From: Prinsepia uniflora
Taxonomy: Eukaryota > Streptophyta > Magnoliopsida > Rosales > Rosaceae
Length of the DNA: 64,000 nt
Reading direction: 5' to 3'
Assembly (NCBI GenBank): GCA_032719365.1
Contig: CM064868.1
Location: forward strand, 4,184,001 to 4,248,000
Made by a program: the position numbers and the translations under genes. Below are positions 60,414 to 64,000 of the stretch, one piece after another; the first letter of the stretch is position 1; every line of letters begins with the position of its first letter. The notes beneath the pieces were generated by a model. It searched no databases. It saw only the letters and a program-made list of their open reading frames with translations, and had not been told where the DNA came from.

Positions 60414-63285
60414 TGACACGACCCATCCCAATCCCCCCGGGATTACCATGGAATGTGACATGCTCCCGTCTGACAAGAGGCGCCAGACAAGGGATAACCG
60501 ATTGCCATTGCCCAAACGGGCTTCCAGAGTGCGTAAGGATCGATGGAGGAGGTGTGCGATGCTCAAGTCTCTGCTGCAGTCGTATCCGGAATCAACCTGA
60601 AGGGCATTGAAAACAAAAGCTGTGAGTGGACGAAAATAAACAAGTCTGCTTAAAACATTTATAAGACATTTATGCCCCTCAGTAAAATCATATGCATGCA
60701 CCAAAACCAATAATCCCATATTTATTTAGAAATAACCATTAGGGCCTTAGCCCGGAAACCAAAGCATATTTTCGATTTCCAAAAGTAAATCCAAGAGTTA
60801 TTTCATCAATCCAGTAATATTCATTTATTATTTTTCCATCTCCGGCATCCCCGATGCCTAGCGTCCTAGACGCTTGACGTTCCAGACGTCATATCTCACG
60901 GTATTAAGCAACCCGTGCTGCCCGGGGTCTCACCGGGTCCATATCTCTGACATCCCCGATGTCTGACGTCCATGACGTCTAGCAATCCTGCTCCTGGATC
61001 ACTATACGGTCCGGTAGCTCCGTACAATGAGCCCTCGCAGGCAATGCACCGTGACTTCTCCAGTGTCCCCGACACTTGGAGGAGACCAGGATATAAATAT
61101 CCTCATATCGAGATGGTTTTATGGAACACATTTTATTATTCATTTCCAAAATATCACAAGGGCCCTGCCCCGAATTTCCATAAAACCGTCATAAGTCCAA
61201 ATGGTTGAATCAAATCCGAAATAGTTTATTCAATTCCATTTTAGGGTCCCTGACCCGAAATCACATATACAAGTCAACTGGGCCCTTGGCCCGATTCCTA
61301 AGTTAACTGGGCCCCTGGCCCGATTTCATAATTCAATTGGGCCCCTGGCCCGATTCAACAAATTAACTGGGCCCCTGGCCCGATTCACTTTATCAAATCC
61401 GTAACCGTTTCATGAAATCATATCCATCCATATTTATGGAAATCAGTGCAAATCCAGAAAACCTCGATTCACGTGCAAACACGTAAATCGCCTCGAAAAG
61501 CGTGAAAACATATAAATTCACTGATATCCAAAATAAATCATATAATCCCAATTATAACAATCATGAAACAGTTATGCATGCATCGAATTTATAAAACCAA
61601 TGTCCACTCACAGACCGTTTAACCGAGCGCCTCGATACGCGTGCCATAGGCCTTCCCGGGCCACCTTACTATCACCGGGACTCCCAATCCTGTTCAAATC
61701 AATTTAGAGGATTACTAACCTCATCATTAACATCCTATTCAAGTCCCGTAATTTTCCCGAATTTTTAAGTATTTTTAAGTTGGATTAAAAACCTTCGGAC
61801 ATCCCGAACAATATCGAGACGGTGTCCGATCGACACGAAACCAATCCCAAAATGTTCGTTACAAAGTATAGGATAAAAGTCATGTTGACCTCACCTCGAG
61901 ATTCGTGCCCACGCGCCGTCACGCGCCGCCGTGAGTGGCTGCGCGTGAAAGCCACGCGCCTGCTACAGTGCTCCTTCTTCACCCGAATGACTGGTAAACG
62001 GGTCAGATTACCCGCGATAGGATCCGTTTCAAACACCCTCAATTCGATATCAATTCCATCCGTTCTTGATCCTACAACAATCACCAATCCACCAATTTCA
62101 GTTCTGTGTCCATGATTAGCATCAACCGTCGATCAATCTTGTCGACAACCCGTGATCACCCAAAACGGGTCGATCACCAGAGCTCCTCCAATCCTTAACC
62201 AAAATCAAATTAACTTCACAGGAAGTTAATAAGGACTAATTCGAACTAATTAGCATAATTAATTTAACTCGAAAATACCTCAATCGTCACAACTCAAGCT
62301 CGAGTTTTCCGGCCGTCCACCATGTCCGTTCACGGCCCTAGGAGCTCCCAAGCTTGCCCCATTTGATCTGGTTCGACTCGTTGAAGTTCCAGGAAGCTCA
62401 ATCACTCATCAATTAGGCTTGGGCTGGCCTGAAACTGGAAATTCAAATTTGAATTCCCCAGAACCCAGTTTCGGGTTTTTGAGTATTCCTCCACCATTTC
62501 CACTCCATTCTTCCATCTCTCAATCTCAGTAAACTGCCCTCGACACACACTTCATTCCTTTAATTCAATTTAGCCGTTAAAGGCATCCAAAAGTGTCCAA
62601 TTTCCACTGTGCAAAAGTTCCCGCACTGGCCAGAAAATCATAGAAAACCCAGTGCACATGTCGTGCAATCGATGCCAACTCATTCCCATGTGCAATCCCA
62701 CCCCAAACCGGTCCAATTCCATCATTTAATTGATAAACAAACATGGGATCGATCGCACAAGGCATCCACCTCACGGCTAATTCAATGGAACAGTGTCCCG
62801 TGAAGAAAATTACAATTCTGCCCTTGTGCAGAAAATTACCAAAATGCCCCTCACGCATCCTGACCCGTAACTCGGTCATACGGACTCCGATTGATGCGTG
62901 CCGCCTGTCATTGAATTCGTATCGACGAAACCTCCGTAACGGTCCTTGGCCCTCGGCCATCGGACATCCCGGTCAAAAAGTCAACATTTCCCCCTTATAT
63001 CGTCCAAATTACGAAAACGCCCTTGGACTTCCGTACATCATAACTTTCACCACGAACGTCGGAATCGAACGTGCCACCCGTCTATGAACTCGTGGCGTCC
63101 CGAACTACATCACGGTCATCGGTCAAAGTCCATTTGACCATCCGAATTAAAAGTCAACGTTTTGCCCACACCCAGGGGCAAAACGGTCATTTTGCACAAT
63201 TCGTCCGAAATCGCCCAACTAATCCCAGATTAGTAAATCACCATTAAATATTATTAAATCCCGATATTCGGGACGGGTCGTTACA
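60414..63285 (-). repeat. Element C 5' LTR (2872 bp)
   Basis: Pairs with the 3' LTR at 53890. It carries an extra 60 bp (two 30-bp units with tgggcccctggcccga) near 61325-61384. Paired boxes lie at 60622-60631 and 61602-61611. Confidence 0.95.
60597..61611 (-). other. Putative LTR leader intron in element C 5' LTR
   Basis: This is the copy that would act in a C transcript. The donor-like end is at 61611, the acceptor AG at 60598-60597, and the primer site lies about 190 bases downstream of the acceptor. Length is about 1015 bp, 60 bp longer than the 3' LTR copy because of the repeat units. Confidence 0.45.
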
Positions 63286-64000
63286 GTACATGAAAACTGG
63301 CCAACAAAGCTCCCTGCTCATCCATCCCCAGCATAACTCCAGCTCTTCGGAGTTCCACAAGCAAAGGAAGGTACACCAGCCTCAGGTGTGCAATTGATCC
63401 TGCTGACTTCCTGCTGAGTGCGTCTGCCACAACGTTCACCTTCCCTGGATGATATTCAATCGTACAATCGTAATCCTTGATCAGTTCCAACCACCGTCGC
63501 TGCCTTACGTTCAACTCCTTCTGAGTGAACAAATGCTTTAAACTCGGATGATCGGTGAAGATCCTGCAAGTCACCCCGTACAGATAATGTCGCCAGATCT
63601 TTAAAGCGTGAACCACCGCCGCCAACTCCAGATCATGCGTAGGGTAGTTCAGCTCATGTGTCTTTAGTTGTCTCGATGCATAAGCGATAACTCTGCCATT
63701 CTGCATCAGCACGCAACCCAAACCTTGCAACGATGCGTCACTGTAGACTTCGAACTCTCCACTGTTATCCGGCAAAGCAAGAACAGGTGCGGTAGTTAAC
63801 CGACGTTTTAATTCCTGATAACTCTGCTCACACCGATCATCCCAAACAAACTTTACTCCCTTCCTGGTTAAACGAGTCAACGGTGCAGCAATACTAGAGA
63901 AGCCCTCAACAAATCTCCGGTAGTATCCTGCCAAACCAACGAAACTCCGTACCTCTGTCACGGTTGTCGGTCTAGCCCAATTCGTCACCGCTTCGGTCTT
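63286..64000 (-). CDS. Element A polyprotein, RT C-terminus and RNase H, runs off window edge
   Basis: Open from the window edge (64000) to the element C insertion. The RT thumb/connection region (VRSFVGLAGYYRRFVEGFS, AAPLTRLTRKG) is followed by Ty3-type RNase H: D in EVYSDAS, E in DLELAAVVHALK, D in FTDHPSLKHLF and D in VADALSRK, all present. The linker toward integrase (MDEQGALLASFHV) follows. The frame then enters element C's LTR and stops after one more residue. Across the gtaca duplication the frame register matches that at 53889. RT catalytic YxDD, protease and gag would lie beyond the window. Confidence 0.93.

Larger units (their letters stand above)
53890..63285 (-). mobile_element. 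Element C: complete LARD-like non-autonomous retrotransposon, 9396 bp
   Basis: LTRs at 53890-56701 and 60414-63285 flank a 3712-bp internal region with no gag or pol. A perfect 5-bp duplication, gtaca, lies at 53885-53889 and 63286-63290, inside element A's polyprotein gene. A Met-initiator-type primer site (60400-60411) and a polypurine tract (56702-56714) set the minus orientation. By eye the LTRs differ at only about three bases plus one 60-bp repeat-number difference, so the insertion is recent. Long LTRs with a non-coding interior fit the LARD definition. Confidence 0.95.

Noticed and set aside
1..64000. tRNA, rRNA or snoRNA genes
   Set aside because: No cloverleaf-like or rRNA-like sequence was recognised by eye. 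The only tRNA-related matches are retrotransposon primer sites. A tRNAscan or Rfam search would settle this.

Overview
The window is repeat-dense angiosperm (most likely eudicot) nuclear DNA. Nearly everything recognisable is transposable-element sequence: Ty3/gypsy, Ty1/copia and LINE retrotransposons, a MULE, hAT-like elements and MITEs, with plant-type primer-binding sites and AT-rich spacers. No complete host gene is visible. The only host-gene candidate is a short first coding exon at 44326-44341 with a good splice donor; its start resembles plant CRIPT-like genes. I cannot name the species.

Layout. 1-5081 is a forward Ty3/gypsy LTR fragment split by a reverse solo LTR (1367-4140, 5-bp duplication cccag). 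5197-7800 is a decayed Ty1/copia gag/pre-integrase remnant on the minus strand, itself interrupted by a MITE-like piece. 7921-13995 is a second forward LTR, split by another reverse solo LTR (8472-11543, duplication cgaaa). 14830-15525 is the RNase H tail of a LINE. 15628-21293 is a Mutator-like element (MULE) with long inverted termini and two convergent dead genes: a GRF zinc-finger gene and a MuDR-type transposase. 21875-41967 is a short non-autonomous hAT element that received one very large insertion.

That insertion (22543-41578, duplication cattc) is a tandem concatemer of a non-coding Athila/Tat-like retrotransposon: LTR-internal-LTR-internal-LTR-internal-LTR, with a period of about 5.63 kb and near-identical copies. 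Its transcribed leader holds four hairpins that share one loop core but have different, fully complementary stems.

42725-43432 is a hAT-like MITE with an 8-bp duplication. 43441-45273 is the least repetitive stretch and carries the host-exon candidate. From 45274 to the window end there is a three-level nest, all on the minus strand. Element B (non-coding, LARD-like) is split by element A (a chromodomain-bearing, Tekay/Del-like Ty3/gypsy element). A is split by element C (53890-63285, duplication gtaca). C belongs to the same non-coding family as B. A's polyprotein stays in frame on either side of C, so A was probably coding when C landed.

All eight Tekay-type LTR copies share a feature I do not know from the literature: a GTGAGTGGAC-like box and its reverse complement 0.7-1.4 kb apart. 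They sit exactly where a 5' splice donor and a 3' splice acceptor would lie in the LTR leader, and two copies carry compensatory base changes. I infer a conserved LTR-borne leader intron whose ends pair. This and the four-hairpin leader are the two strongest candidates for undescribed biology here.
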